64,000 nt of DNA from Engraulis encrasicolus (taxonomy: Eukaryota; Chordata; Actinopteri; Clupeiformes; Engraulidae), in the NCBI RefSeq assembly GCF_034702125.1, contig NC_085872.1, positions 27,808,134 to 27,872,133 of the forward strand, in the 5' to 3' direction. The notes beneath the pieces were generated by a model. That model ran no database searches. It had not been told where the DNA came from and worked only from the letters and a program-made list of their open reading frames with translations. Shown piece by piece: positions 1 through 12,779 of the stretch. A program made the position numbers and the translations under genes. Within the stretch, counting starts at the first letter, position 1. Every line of letters starts with the position of its first letter.

Positions 1-214
1 TTGTTCCAGGAGATGACAATTTTTCCCATCTGTGAAATTAACTACACACAAATTCTATGTTTGATCACAGTTTAGTTTGGTCCAATGATACTAGCATAGT
101 AAACAAAGACGTGTTTTGTTTTTAACAGTCAATGGTCAGACCTACTTCTTATTTCTGCTGCATGGTCAGCCATTATGTCATGATGGCTTCACTTTACTGA
201 GGCTACAGTATGTC

Positions 215-518
215 TTAAAGGGGTATGCCACTATTTTGGGGCTGGGGTTTATAAAGGTGGTAAAGTGTCTTATTTTTCATGTTAAGCGTTGTCTTACTTA
301 GGGAGTATGTAGCTAAGCTAGTGAAAGTCAATGGATCACTGCAGCATGTAGCATGCACGGATGCATTGACTTTCACTAGCTTAGCGACATGCTCTTTTAA
401 CTTGTCTTAAAGCAAGACAATGGCTTACATGAAAAATAAGACACTTAACCACACCTTTATAAACCCTGGCCAACGATTTTAACTGTATAAAGCCCCAAAA
501 TAGTGGCATACCCTTTAA
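215..518. repeat. Foldback (palindromic) MITE-like element
   Basis: The first ~29 bases (215-243) are the reverse complement of 491-518, and much of the interior also pairs (for example 322-333 with 366-384), with a centre near 345. This is a long imperfect inverted repeat without coding capacity. I infer a non-autonomous DNA transposon; no target-site duplication could be assigned. Confidence 0.7.
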
Positions 519-1887
519 ACAGCAACTAGAAACACAGTTTTCCAATTTCCCCTTCATATCCTGTGGGTGTCTCCACTGTGCCATGCTGTTAAAATCAATC
601 TTAGTGCGCTAGACTAGTCTACTCCAGACCTACAGTTACATGTAATCCTACAATTAATCCCAGGTATATCTAAATGGCATATTAAAAACAATTTATATTG
701 TGTGGAACATTCTCTTTTCAAGTTCAAAGTTAGATATTTCTCATTCATCTTCCATAGAGATAGGCCTATAGAACAGGGATGGGCAACTTTTATGATGAGG
801 AGGGCCACGTTTTTTCATCACTACCATCGGAGGGCCACATGACCATGGATCTGACTGCAACTCGAGTTTGAGGTGCAGTTGGTTGCTCACTGACTGCCGA
901 TATTGTTTATGCCAGTATACAGTAAGTGTACTCAATTGGCCAACAGTATAATTACAAAGAAAGGATTGATTCTGTTGTTTTTTAAAAATGAAAATCTGGT
1001 CATTATTTTTTTTAATTACCGTAGCGATCTCTCCCAGTGTCCCTCAGAGTAAAATTCAATGATTGACACCTTCTGATCTTATTGGGAATAATCTACCATT
1101 GACAAAAAACCCTCCTTTTTCTCATAGATCCGTCTATGTCCTTTGACGTGAATCATTGCAAATGAACTGATGTTACAGATTTTCCCACCATCATCCTAAA
1201 TTGACAAAACTTTAAGCCTTATGCCTTTCTTTATGTCCCTTTAGCCTACTGTTCAGTTTATAGGCTACATCCCGTGTCTGTCTGTCCTTATATTGCATAT
1301 CAATGTTAAGAAGAGAGGTATAGGGGAAACTGAGTTGCACAAGTATGCCTCCAATCATATCCAATTTAGAGTGCAGACACTCCACTCCCCCGTGCAGGGG
1401 TCAGAGTGAAAAGCTGTATATTCAGTGTTGGATTATATTGAGCAGGCCACAAAAAAGTTGCAATGTTGTAAGTTGACTTTAGATATGCTTATATTGTCAC
1501 CAAGTTGAATAGGTAACAGTGAACAGAAAGTTTTAGCCGATTTATAATCTTTACATGAATGTTTAGATTTGCACTGTTAGCTGCAGTATATCATCCATTA
1601 AATATAGTTGATGATTTTAAGATTCACCAGATAAAACATCATGAGAAAGCACGATTAAATAAGATGTGATTACACAGTCAGTACAATAAACCATGTATTT
1701 CTTACAGTATATAATAATTACACAAACAAAAGAGTGCTGGTCAAAACTAATTACTGAGCCTGTGGGCCCACTACACTTCCTGTTTGTGACACTACACACA
1801 TTTCCTTTACTGACTCAGACCACTAATTATGACAGCCCACAATACAATACAACATGCACAGTACGGATATAGCACAATATCACAACT
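519..1887. other. Intergenic; start of lectin duplication unit
   Basis: No gene seen. At 776-850 there is a hAT-like end of the fish 'CAGGGATGGGCAAC ... GGGCCAC' type. From about 1020 onward the sequence is homologous to about 10015 onward, which marks the 3' flank of the two duplicated lectin genes. The short open frames are not supported. Confidence 0.5.
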
Positions 1888-1913
1888 ATGAAGTTGACTG
1901 AAAGTGCTTTCAA

Positions 1914-2279
1914 AATACACACAAACACACATACACGGCCATTCCCAAATTCACACGCCAGCTCTGGAGGCTGCCATATGGGACCAATTGTCCGGGGTTC
2001 ACGTGAGAAAGTGCACACACGTGCACACGCACGTGCACAAGCACACACACACTTGTGCGCGCACGCACCCACGTATGCATGCACAAACACACACACACAC
2101 ACACATAGTACATACAGACCAGGGGCGGAACAATTGCACATAGGGCCCCAGGGCAAAAGACTTATCTGGCCCCCTATATGGCCTGACAAGATCACAATTG
2201 GGCCCCCACCACCAATGCAAGAGTGCCCTGGGCCCAGGGGCAAACGCCCTGCTCGCCCTCCCCATAGCTCCGGCCCTGA
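1914..2279. repeat. (CA)n microsatellite plus short hAT-like MITE
   Basis: An imperfect CA/GT-rich tract (about 1914-2104) is followed by a ~160-bp GC-rich block (2121-2279). The block begins CAGGGGCGGA and ends TCCGGCCCTG, so it has short inverted termini. The segment around 1945-2020 recurs in reverse orientation at about 31640-31720. It is absent from the paralogous lectin locus at 10.5 kb, so it was inserted after duplication. Confidence 0.6.
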
Positions 2280-2332
2280 TACAGACATATCAAGACCTAG
2301 CCTGCTAGCGCAGAATTTTTCACAATATCGAT

Positions 2333-3330
2333 CTAGCCGGTTCTCTTGCATATCCAGCGAGATTCACATTCACATCTTGCATCATTCCAGCTTTCCAGTG
2401 ATGGAAACCCAGGTCGATTCTCAACACAGTTTTCTTCATGATGGTTGGGCTCTCCAGTCAACCAGTACCTATAGAAATGAAAAGTAGAAATGATATGGGA
2501 AGAGGAATGTAGGCCTATACATGTATTGGTAGCCAGAGTACAAGGTCATCTGGTCAATTTAGTCTTTATTGAGGCCTATTCTATATCATATTTCACAATT
2601 CAGTTCATATCTCACCCAGTGGTCAGTGGTGAACCATCTACCCATATCCAGCCCTTTCCATTATAGCTGAGGCCAATCCACATATGTATAGAGAGGGCTT
2701 TCAGCAATTCCTTTGACAGAGCAAAAAGTTAATTCAACAAAATGAGGAATAAAATGTAACTTGGAATAAAACTTATTTTCCAAAATGGGGATGTGGATGT
2801 CCCACCTGCTCCTCTGGGCTGCTGATGATCATCAGTTCAGCATCCATTTTCTGGCACGCCTCTCGACTCTCTGTCCAGTTCTTGTGCTTGTTTGAGATAT
2901 AGTAACAGCTAGAGCCAAAATGCAGCCAACCAGTTGGACAAGATTTCCCTGGAACAAAATATTGCTTTTGATATATCTTATGACATGACAAACAAAAAGC
3001 TAAAAACACTATATGGACACACAAGCTAGATATTGCCTAGTATTTTACCTTTTTTTTTAATGCTTTCTAAAATAGAAATGCCAAAACTCACCAGCATGCC
3101 AGAAGTAGACATTCAGAGATGCTTGCAGGACACAGAGCAGCAAAAAACTCACTACCACGATGATGTATAGTGTGTACCCTTTAAAATCAAAATTATTGCA
3201 CATTAATTTTAATGTATTTATGGATATAGCTTATTAAGTTTATTTTTCCAATTAAAAGCAATTGTTAAAAACATTGCCATTCAGAAACCTCACTAAAAAA
3301 CACTATACAGCATTATCATTATTATCATCA

Positions 3331-3377
<47 letters not shown>

Positions 3378-3611
3378 TTGGCACATAGTAAGATGGCCTA
3401 GATTCACAACGAATCCATGGAATGGTTTTCACATGTTTAATTTATCAAAGTAAAGGTCATTTGTTCAGCAGTTGAAAGGGAGATAACTACAGTGGGTATC
3501 AGATACTGTATATTGACAAATCTGAAAGTGTTGATGCAAGCAACAACAAAAAGCGATGACTGTAAGAAAAGTGATGTAAGACTGAGGAATGTATGCCTTA
3601 ATGGAAATCAC

Positions 3612-3694
<83 letters not shown>

Positions 3695-3908
3695 CTAGGA
3701 AATAAAGTACTCAAGTACATGACCTTTATAAAACGTTGGTGAGTGGACACCCGATGGTTTATCAATATCTTAGGGTTTCTCAGTTTTACCAGAGATGATT
3801 GAAAATGACAAGATGTTTGGTTTTACCTTTGTGGCGTCTGTTGTGTCTTTGCTCTGAGGTTTGAGTCTGAGAGTGCTGTCCATGAGAGGTGTTTTCATAG
3901 AGGGCCAT
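2333..3908 (-). CDS. Type II C-type lectin receptor, neckless (copy A)
   Basis: Five exons on the minus strand close in phase: 3827-3908, 3092-3178, 2806-2948, 2616-2710 and 2333-2468 (82+87+143+95+136 nt), giving 180 aa with a TAG stop. Exon 1 encodes a 27-residue cytoplasmic tail starting MALYENTS. Exon 2 encodes one membrane helix (LYIIVVVSFLLLCVLQA). Exons 3-5 encode a long-form C-type lectin domain, with the N-terminal hairpin CPTGW...SSC, the WIGLS and GWIWVDGSPL motifs, and a calcium/sugar site with EPN and WND. EPN is the mannose-type motif in this family. There is essentially no stalk between membrane and lectin domain, unlike CD209-type receptors. All introns are GT-AG. No ITIM is visible. 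The predicted role is carbohydrate recognition at the plasma membrane of immune cells, inferred from the family. It is a tandem duplicate of the gene at 10.6-11.8 kb. A CLEC4/CD209-like or ILLR-like name would need phylogeny. Confidence 0.85.
3312..3692. repeat. (ATT)n and (ATA)n/(ATT)n microsatellites
   Basis: Two trinucleotide tracts (about 3312-3378 and 3612-3692) lie in intron 1 of lectin copy A. The second switches from ATA to ATT and so forms a self-complementary hairpin. Both are absent from the intron of copy B. Confidence 0.9.
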
Positions 3909-4140
3909 GGTGAGGATTGGTCAGAGTCTTTGCCTTGCTGCTGTCTGTTTTTAAGTGTGGTCAACGTTTCTTGAAAATTTTATAGACTTCTAGAAGTAAA
4001 ATGAGGAAGCAGGAAATCAGGAAGTAAAACGAACCGGAAGTAGGCCGCTGCAAACCAACAGTCTTTTAGTAATATCAAACTTTCCCAAATCAACAAATAA
4101 ATATACACACTTGGTCAGGTCAGGAGGTCATTGTTATAGC

Positions 4141-4206
4141 AATAACAACAACATCATCATCAACAATAACATCATCATCATCATCATCATCACCATCACC
4201 ATCATC

Positions 4207-4244
<38 letters not shown>

Positions 4245-4250
4245 CGAAAA
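4141..4250 (+). repeat. (CAT)n/(CAA)n compound microsatellite
   Basis: Mixed CAT and CAA trinucleotide repeats lie just upstream of the LINE fragment. Confidence 0.85.
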
Positions 4251-4294
4251 CAACAATTGTCATGTATGTGATTGTGTTATTTCGCATTTATTAC

Positions 4295-4720
4295 AAATTA
4301 GGTCATACCTAACAAGACTGCCCTGAAATCCATTACATCACTTTACAAACAAGCTCTTAAAGTCTGGGACAAACGCCCTTTCCAATGTCATCACGGTGCC
4401 ATACTGGGCAAGTATAACTTGTTCAGTTTTGACAACCTCATCTTATATTCTGATATGTGACTTGTGCATAAAATTATTCACAACGCCGCTCCACCACCTC
4501 TGAAAACTTTTATCCAACCCTGCTCTGCTGAACTCATTGGCAGAGCCACCAGATCTACCACCTGGGGAAACTGTAGCCTCCCAAATCGGCTCACCGTATT
4601 TGCATATTTTTCTTGCCGTATTTTTCTTCTAGAGCTACTAAAAATTGAATACTCTTCTTACTTACTTAAAAAACATTACAAGTATTCCATACCTTCTCAC
4701 GTGAAGTGAAAAATGGCTTT
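4295..4720 (+). pseudogene. LINE reverse-transcriptase C-terminal fragment
   Basis: A forward reading has the arrangement typical of the 3' end of L2/CR1-like LINE ORF2: TALKSITSLYKQALKVWDKRP, then an in-frame stop near 4457, then LVHKIIHNAAPPPLKTFI and TTWGNCSLPNR. It is truncated at 5' and interrupted, so it is a dead copy. Assignment to a LINE clade is by motif memory only. Confidence 0.65.
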
Positions 4721-4835
4721 TAAGTAATCAGTCTTGTCAGCACTAACCTCAGTGCTTGCACTTACAGTAGGCCCTATATGACATTTTGCACATGATAATG
4801 CGCTTCTTTAAGTATTTTGTGTGTTTGTGTGTGTG

Positions 4836-5844
<1,009 letters not shown>

Positions 5845-6150
5845 CTCGCCTCCAAGTCACAGTCACCCACTCAGTGACACTCTCAGTCGCCTACACACTA
5901 GCGTTCTCACACTGGGTAGAGGAGTGTCCTATGACAAGACCACATCTTGCATTTGTAGCAACATGTCTGAGTTCAGACAGGGGCACTGAGCTATATTGCA
6001 CCTTGTAGGTTCCGACTGAATGAATGACTTCACATGGTAATCAGCCATATTGACTCAGGTAGTTCAGCTATTGACAGTGCCTTTCAATGTTGCTCCTTTT
6101 GTAAAATGTGATGTCACAGGCAAGTAAATCTGTTCTTTAATGTGTTTGAG

Positions 6151-6390
<240 letters not shown>

Positions 6391-6832
6391 AGAGAGAGAC
6401 CAAGACAAAGACAGAGATTGTTGCTCACTGATCTTCTTGAAATGCTTGGCTGGAAGAAGGATTGGTCTGGCCTGAAGGAATGTAAGCATGCAGTTAGTAG
6501 AGATGAAGAAACACTGTGGGAGAACAATCAGCAGGAATTGGTTCACATACAATGCGAAAGAGCTGAGTAGAGCAAAATGTGATGTCGCGAGCATGTAAAC
6601 AAAGTTCCTTTCTGTATAAGTTAGGACACAGGGCCACCATCTTGTTGACGCCTTCGGGGTGCTATTTCGTGATTAGTAAGACCAGATCTGAGAGTCAATG
6701 GGAAATTGTTACTAGAAAGGCGGTAGACGCCATATTTGCGTTACGAATCTTCACCGTTAATTTCTATGGACACATACGTCAGTGACCAATGTTCTCGTAC
6801 TCAAAACATCTCTGATGTAAATCTGTTCTTTA

Positions 6833-6934
<102 letters not shown>

Positions 6935-7112
6935 ACACGCCTGAGTATTTTATTGTATTTTATGTTTTTCACCTGCCCAGGGACTGCAGATGGAAATGAG
7001 CTTGTAAGCTATATGATCTGGTGCAGGTCATGTTTCTACTCTTATAACTATTGTACTGTTGTGATGGAGTGACCATCACTAGGGTTGTGGATGTCTTCTG
7101 ACTGTCATGCCA

Positions 7113-7270
7113 ACAAGCCTGGCTCTTTGGTGTAGCGATCAGAGCCCCAGTTTACTACTCAAGAAGGTCCGGGTTTGAGTCTCGGCTGGACAATTCTACT
7201 CCCCTTCGCTACAACTTTGCACATGGTCCCTGTTGAAATAAACCAAATAAACTAAACTAAACTAAGCTAA
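7113..7270 (+). repeat. tRNA-derived SINE
   Basis: An A-box-like stretch (tggtgtagcgatcagagc) and a B-box-like stretch (gggtttgagtctcggc) are spaced as in a tRNA gene. They are followed by a tail (tgcacatggtccctgttgaa) ending in (aaacta)n. The same tail occurs at about 18716-18775. No functional tRNA cloverleaf is claimed. Confidence 0.6.
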
Positions 7271-7734
7271 AATGAATGCAGAAAAATAATGTAAAAGCCT
7301 TAATCAGAAGATAACAAGTGATGCATGTAGGGGTGACCAAGAAAAAACTAGGCGTGCCTTCGACTTCTAAAGGTAGGCCTATATCCCCGAAACACAACGC
7401 TTCCAGTCCCCAATCATTCCTACCACTCCCGTCCACCTTCTTATTAACGTATATGTTAAATAAAAAATATAAAAGAAATATTTTTGATATATTATCTATA
7501 GGCTACAGAGATCAATGACGTGCATAGGCTTAAAACCAAATTACTATTGTAAAAACAAAGCAAATAAATATTATATAATATGGGGCAAATGATAACACTG
7601 TTTTACTATTACAGTGGATCTACCACGTTAGGTACAGTGTAATAACCAGTGTAACAATATTTAATACCATGTAATACCACTGTAATACCATGTACCAATG
7701 TTGTAATTATATAACGGAGGCTAACTAGCAGAGT

Positions 7735-7890
7735 TGGCGTGGAACGTTGAACCTCCCTCCGATAGCCTCATACAGTCTCGTGCCGTTGGGCATCGTACTG
7801 TGTCTCCCATTGCTGGACCGCTGTAGTTGACGAGGTTGCTCGTCCGATCTCCGAGGGTGGTGAACAGGTGCAAGATGACCTCCGTCACAC
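7735..7890 (+). repeat. SINE-like repeat, second copy at 30.1 kb
   Basis: The block containing gaacctccctcc ... actgtgtctcccat ... gatgacctccgtcacac is repeated, diverged, at about 30140-30275. The region 7345-8135 as a whole is missing from the paralogous segment at 19.49 kb, so it is inserted DNA in this copy. Confidence 0.5.
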
Positions 7891-8242
7891 TTATATCATG
7901 TAAAGTGGTATTACATGGTTCATCTTGAATTCAGCCATCTTGAAAGTGCTGGCCTCCAACATCTAGCCTAATCAGTTAATGGACTCCCTAGAACATTCAC
8001 ACACCAAATATGGGACAAATCCAACCATCCGTTCAAAAGTTATCTCGTTAACAAGAAAGACCTAACGCGACGGCGGCGGACATGGCGGCGGCGCACGCAA
8101 AATCATTACATCCCAGACGCTCCGCATTTCGGAGATGTAACAATTATATGCAAAAATGTAGCACATGTAAATATAAAATAAAGCAATGAGCAATAAGTTA
8201 ACATTGGGGCTTAGACTGAATCTTTGCTGAGGTCGATCCATA

Positions 8243-8308
8243 TTTTCCCAGATTTCACGATTGCGAAACTCCAGCTTGACTTGAAGCTGCTGGCTCAGTC
8301 TTAAAAGG
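8243..8308 (+). promoter_or_regulatory. Chemokine promoter elements, copy A
   Basis: A half NF-kB-like TTTTCCCAG, a C/EBP-like ATTGCGAAAC (8260-8269) and a TATA-like TTAAAAGG (8301-8308) lie 160-230 bases before the start codon. A close NF-kB/C-EBP arrangement is known for CXCL8 promoters. The same elements are conserved at 19590-19657. Binding is inferred only. Confidence 0.45.
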
Positions 8309-8470
8309 ACCCGTGTGGCTGCTCAGCGGCACATTCAAACCTCAACCCCTCAGAGGAGATCGGGAAAGAAACACAATCAACTGCACCAGCATACAAACAT
8401 TGCAACTAAGCTGGGACTCTTCAACCTTGACAGTAGATTTTTAGCCTTAGAAGCAATACTTTAGAAGCAG

Positions 8471-8797
8471 ATGAAGATGATCCAGATGGTATTTGTAGTT
8501 TTTACCACAGTTTTTGCCACCATGAAAATAGAGCTGAACCTGGGTAAGTTAACCTCAAGTCACCACGACAACATTAATTTATCACACCTGGTGTATGATT
8601 GTAAGGATTGTAGATTGTGCAATTTATGTAGGGTGTAACTTTGGTTTGCCTTTTCTCTTCTCTACAGTAACGATTCTGCAAGGCCTTGGAGGTGAGCCTT
8701 GTCGATGCGCTGAGACAGAAAGCCGGCGAATTGGGAAACTGATAGAGAGTGTGGCGCTTTTCCCTCCCACTCCTCACTGTGAAGACACTGAGATCAT
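8471..8797 (+). pseudogene. CXCL8-like chemokine, exons 1-2 only (copy A)
   Basis: Exon 1 (8471-8543) encodes a hydrophobic signal peptide starting MKMIQMVFVVFTTVFA. Exon 2 (8668-8797) joins in phase (GTA codon across the junction) and encodes the CXC motif (CRC), then TESRRIGKLIESV and PPTPHCEDTEII, close to fish interleukin-8. Three of four canonical cysteines are present. No ELR is seen before CRC (residues EP), as in many fish CXCL8. The donor AT|GTGAGT is intact. I find no exon 3 with the fourth cysteine (usual ...CLDP... region). The sequence downstream becomes a (CT)n tract and nested MITEs. The product would be a secreted neutrophil chemoattractant if complete; here it is probably a broken gene, or exon 3 has diverged beyond recognition. 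Confidence 0.65.
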
Positions 8798-8972
8798 GTG
8801 AGTGCTGCTGTTTTGGCACACTCTCTGCTGTTTATGCATTCATCTGAAAACAGATTTTATCCTAACTTAAAAACGAAATATTGGCAAAAAAGGGTGGACC
8901 AAACACAGAGTGCTCCTTCTGACCTCATACCTGGCCTGGGCTGGTAATTTGGCTTTGTATTTTCTTACAGAT

Positions 8973-9011
<39 letters not shown>
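8973..9011 (+). repeat. (CT)n microsatellite
   Basis: The CT tract follows an acceptor-like tttgtattttcttacag. The ~70 bases before it are repeated at about 16905-16980, again followed by (CT)n. Confidence 0.9.
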
Positions 9012-9013
<2 letters not shown>

Positions 9014-9228
9014 CCATTTCTGCTGTTATTCCATAGACGTAATTTCTCTTATTTTCTGTTTCTTATTACTTGGTCAAATCTCTGGGCATTTCTTAAAACT
9101 GTAGTGTGCGCACTTCCAAGTGTATCAGCCTAATCAGTCACGCCCAGTGATTGGATACTCTTTATTAGTCACAGTGATTGGATAGGCCAAAGAGTATCCA
9201 ATCATTGGGCGTGACTAATTAGGCTGAT

Positions 9229-9556
9229 ACTCATGAACGGCGTGACGTTTTCCATGTGCGTTACGCCCATTTATGGGGGAAAACAACCCATACAAGTCAA
9301 TTGGTAATGTTGGGGTTCAATAAACGAAAGATGCGGACCTGTAGACAAGCGTTGTTCACGCGCAACATGCCGAAAACGTGTTGTGTTGCCGGCTGTTCAA
9401 ATAATATAGCCAAACAGCCGTGGCTGAAGCATGGAATCTGTTCATTTAGGTTAGCCGATGTAGCATGTAAGTCAATGAGACATTCGGTTTGTTTTCACCC
9501 ATAAAGGGGCGTAACGCAAATTTAAGAGCAAAGTACCCGGATGGCCGTTCATGAGT
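9229..9556. mobile_element. Nested element with ACTCATGAACGGC termini
   Basis: ACTCATGAACGGC (9229-9241) is exactly inverted at 9544-9556. A second inverted pair (gcgttacgccc near 9258 and gggcgtaacgc near 9507) lies just inside. The element interrupts the outer MITE, as comparison with 18520-18546 shows. It carries a THAP-domain fragment. Confidence 0.65.
9367..9477 (+). pseudogene. THAP-type zinc-finger N-terminal fragment
   Basis: The reading starts MPKTCCVAGCSNN and continues to GICSFRLADVA, then stops. A methionine followed closely by a C-x(2-4)-C pair, then an FRLP-like motif, is characteristic of the THAP domain start. THAP domains occur in P-element and Kolobok transposases and in host proteins. 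The AVPTIF box and the His/Cys pair of the full C2CH domain are absent, so this is a relic of a transposase or of a captured host exon. Confidence 0.45.
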
Positions 9557-9577
9557 ATACACTTGGAAGTACGCGCC

Positions 9578-10481
9578 ATGGAGGTAGTATAAGAACTGGA
9601 GAGAGTGAATAGGTCCCGCCTCCAGTCATTTAATTGGGAAATGCTTGGCTAGTGAATTCAGCCAAACACACAGCTGTGCACGAGCTCCCAAATCCACGAG
9701 TACACACAACCCAAATCCCGCCTATCCGCACAACCCAAATCCCGCCCATCCTGGGCGACACGGCATCAAACTAGTGAGTCCCGTGTTAACTAGGGAAGCC
9801 GCCTCCAGGTCAGTCTGGCAATATCCTAGAACTGACGCAGAAAAAGTTTGGAACCACTGGCTTATTACAGACATTTCATAGAGAAAGCTGGGAACTCAGT
9901 TTAGGCAACTCGGAACAATGCTCGCAGGCAGAGATTTGTAGTTGATAGCCAGAAAAGCTGTCTGTATGAGTGGGCAGGGCACAGGTTTCCTGCAGTATCT
10001 ATCACAGAGGGAACTCTCCCAATCTCTCCCAATGTCCCTCAGAATACAATTTAGTGATTGGCACATTCTGATCTTATTGGGAATAATCTACCATTGACAA
10101 AAACCTCCTGTTTCCCCCTGTCTATGCCTCTTTCTATTCTTATGCCTTCCTTTATGTCCCGTTAGGCTACTGAAAGCTTGTGCATATTGCCCCAAATCTC
10201 ACACATACCATTTCAATGTCCATGTATTGTTTTATCCATGTTTGAATACCTTTTAGTCAGTGAGGGGCCTAATAAATGCTGTGTTTGTTTCCTGGCCTCA
10301 GGATGAGTATGAAACCCCTCTCCCTGTACTTGCCCTGTTAACATGTTAGCAGGGGTGAGAGGGCCCGTGAATAGGCCTTTGTTAACATTTCCTAGTCTTT
10401 TACAAACATTTGTTAATGTTCAATGTTGTCAATTATTTACTAAGTAGACATTATTATAAAGTGTTACCTCAATTGAATATA
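9578..10481. other. Intergenic, no gene seen
   Basis: From about 10015 the sequence is homologous to about 1020 onward (3' flank of lectin copy A). The remainder holds no recognisable gene. Confidence 0.5.
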
Positions 10482-10487
10482 TTTATT
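10482..10487 (-). terminator. Poly(A) signal of lectin copy B
   Basis: AATAAA on the minus strand, 118 bases beyond the stop codon of lectin copy B. Copy A has no equivalent signal at the homologous place. Confidence 0.5.
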
Positions 10488-10604
10488 AATGATTGATAAC
10501 ATCACACGAAAGCAAAATTAAACAAGATGTGATAACAGAGTACAACAAACCATGTATGTTTTTACAGTACACCATTAATTATGATAGGCTATCAGAATAT
10601 CGAT

Positions 10605-11784
10605 CTAGCCAGTTCTCTTGCATATCCAGCGAGATTCATATTCACATCTTGCATCATTCCAGCTTTCCAGTGATGTATGCCCAGGTCGACTATCAGCACA
10701 GTTTTCAACTATCCCTTGATAATTGTTGGGCTCTCCGGCCAACCAGTACCTATAGACAGGGATAGTACGTAGAGATGATATAGGAAGAGGAAATGTACAC
10801 ATGTATTGGTAGCAGAAGTATAAGGTCATCTGGTCAATTTATATTTATTCTATATTTCACAATTCAGTTCATATCTCACCCAGTGGTCAGTGGTGAACCA
10901 TCTACCCATATCCAGCCCTTTCCATTATAGCTGAGGCCAATCCACGTACGTGTACACGTAGAGAGGGCTTTCAGCAATTCCTTTGACAGAGCAAAAAGTT
11001 AATTCAACAAAATGAGGAATAAAATGTAACTTATTTTCCAAAATGGGGATGTGGATGTCCCACCTGCTCCTCTGGGCTGCTTATGATCATCAGTTCGGCA
11101 TCCATTTTCTGGCACGCCTCTCGACTCTCTGTCCAGTTCTTGTGCTCGTTTGAGATATAGTAACAGCTAGAGCCAAAATGCAGCCAACCAGTTGGACAAG
11201 ATTTCCCTGGAACAAAATATTGCTTTTGATATATCTTATGACAAGACAAACAAAAAGCTAAAAACACTATATGAACACACAAGCTAGATATTGCCTAGTA
11301 TTTTACCTTTTTTAATGCTTTATAAAAAAGAAATGCCAAAACTCACCAGCATGCCGGAAGTAGACATTCAGAGATGCTTGCAGGACACAGAGCAGCAAAA
11401 AACTCACTGCCAAGATGACGTATAGTGTGTACTCTTAAATAATCAAAATGATCGTACATTATTTTTGATGCATTTATGGGGATATGTTACATAGATTTGT
11501 TAGTCAATTAAAAGCAACAGTTTAAAAATTGCCATTAAAAACATTACCATGAAGTAGTCCTACTATGACCTTTACTGTACGTTGTTGGTGAGTGGACCCC
11601 ATGAGGGAAAGAATATGCACTACATCATGGTTTATCAATATCTTAGGGTTTCTCAGTTTTACCAGAGATGAGTAAATGTGATAGGATCTTTGTTTGTTTT
11701 ACCTTTGTGGCGTCTGTTGTGTCTTTGCTCTGAGGTTTGAGTCTGAGAGTGCTGTCCATGAGAGGTGTTTTCATAGAGGGCCAT
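10605..11784 (-). CDS. Type II C-type lectin receptor, neckless (copy B)
   Basis: Exons 11703-11784, 11347-11433, 11064-11206, 10880-10980 and 10605-10749 (82+87+143+101+145 nt) close in phase to 185 aa and a TAG stop. The tail starts MALYENTS, the membrane segment matches copy A, and the long-form lectin domain keeps CPTGW...SSC, GWIWVDGSPL, EPN (WLAGEPNNYQG) and WND. Differences from copy A are two extra codons before WIGLS and three around GEPNNYQG, all in frame. Exon 2 uses the acceptor AAG|AGTAC, so the junction codon becomes GAG (Glu) where copy A has Gly. Retained frame and splice sites in both copies suggest both are functional. The ligand is probably mannose-type glycans, inferred from EPN. 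Confidence 0.87.
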
Positions 11785-12179
11785 GGGGACGGTTGGTCAC
11801 ACTCTGCCTCGCGGTTTAGGAAAGCTGTCTGTTGCCTGTTTTAAGTGTGACCTGCCTCTCTCGAGAATGTACTAATGTGATGCAAAATCAGGAAGTAAGA
11901 TATAGCGGAAGAAGGCCACTGCAAAGGAAAGGTCAAAGTGAAATCAAACTTCCCAAAAAGGAAATATAGTCTTCACACTTGTTCATGTCTTGAAGGTGTC
12001 AGGAAGACGTCAATGAATTCAGTTAGGTGGTTTTTACTTGGTTACTCACGCATTGTAGTTTTACAGCAGTATTGACATAAGCAGTGCATGCCGGGTTAGT
12101 TTGTGCTTCACAAATACCATGATTCCAATAACACAAGTCATGACTGGTCACATGAGGGTAGGGAAGTTGGACTGAGTTT

Positions 12180-12233
12180 AGTGAATGAATGAATGAATGA
12201 ATGAATGAATGAATGAATGAATGAATGAATGAA
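12180..12233 (+). repeat. (GAAT)n microsatellite
   Basis: About 13 tetranucleotide units. The orthologous position in the second duplication block carries a longer version at 21844-21902. Confidence 0.95.
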
Positions 12234-12548
12234 TTCAAGTATTGGCCCTCCCTGCACTACACCAGGGGTATGAAAAAAACATCAAAACATTCATGATGAC
12301 AGACTGACTGGGCAGATGGGACAAGACTTGTGCATGCAAAGAATGATTTTACACTTTCAGATTTAGGCTTGAAAAGCAAATCACATTAAGATTAGCAGTT
12401 TGAGTATGTCAAAATGCACGTCATAGCACATTTTAATAAGCAGGGGCGTCGCCAGACCTATTTTACAGGGGCATGTGCCCCGGTATGAGTTTCACAACAA
12501 AAAAAAAACCTTGCTGCCTTGGAATTTAGCTCAAGTTTAGCAGAGCGA

Positions 12549-12779
12549 GGGTGGGAAACCTATGTCTCGAGGGCCATTTGCGGCCCTTGAAGCCATTTTA
12601 TCATGTCCCCCGATATAATTTCAATGAGAAGGTGGGGTCTGTTTTAAAGGTGGCTGCCATCAATATAGGCCTTAAGTGCAGGGAGAAATTTTGTTTTGTG
12701 TCACAGCCCTCGGAGGACTTTTACGGCCCTTGAATTTGAAGTGGCCCCTCTAATGAAAACGGTTCCCCACCCCTGACAT
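12549..12779. mobile_element. hAT-like MITE (family shared with 36.6 and 50.9 kb)
   Basis: It begins gggtgggaaacctatgtctcgagggcc and ends with the near inverted cggttccccacccctgac. Related copies are at about 36592-36866 and 50908-51212. It is non-coding. The spurious forward frame inside is not a gene. Confidence 0.65.

Larger units (their letters stand above)
9104..9577. mobile_element. Palindromic MITE with nested insertion
   Basis: The outer element starts tagtgtgcgcacttccaag (9101 on) and ends with the reverse of it at about 9577. An uninterrupted relative is at 18380-18546. The right half is separated from the left by a second element (9229-9556). Confidence 0.6.

Noticed and set aside
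7113..7200. tRNA gene
   Set aside because: A and B boxes are present, but the arms do not form a full cloverleaf by eye, and a SINE tail follows.
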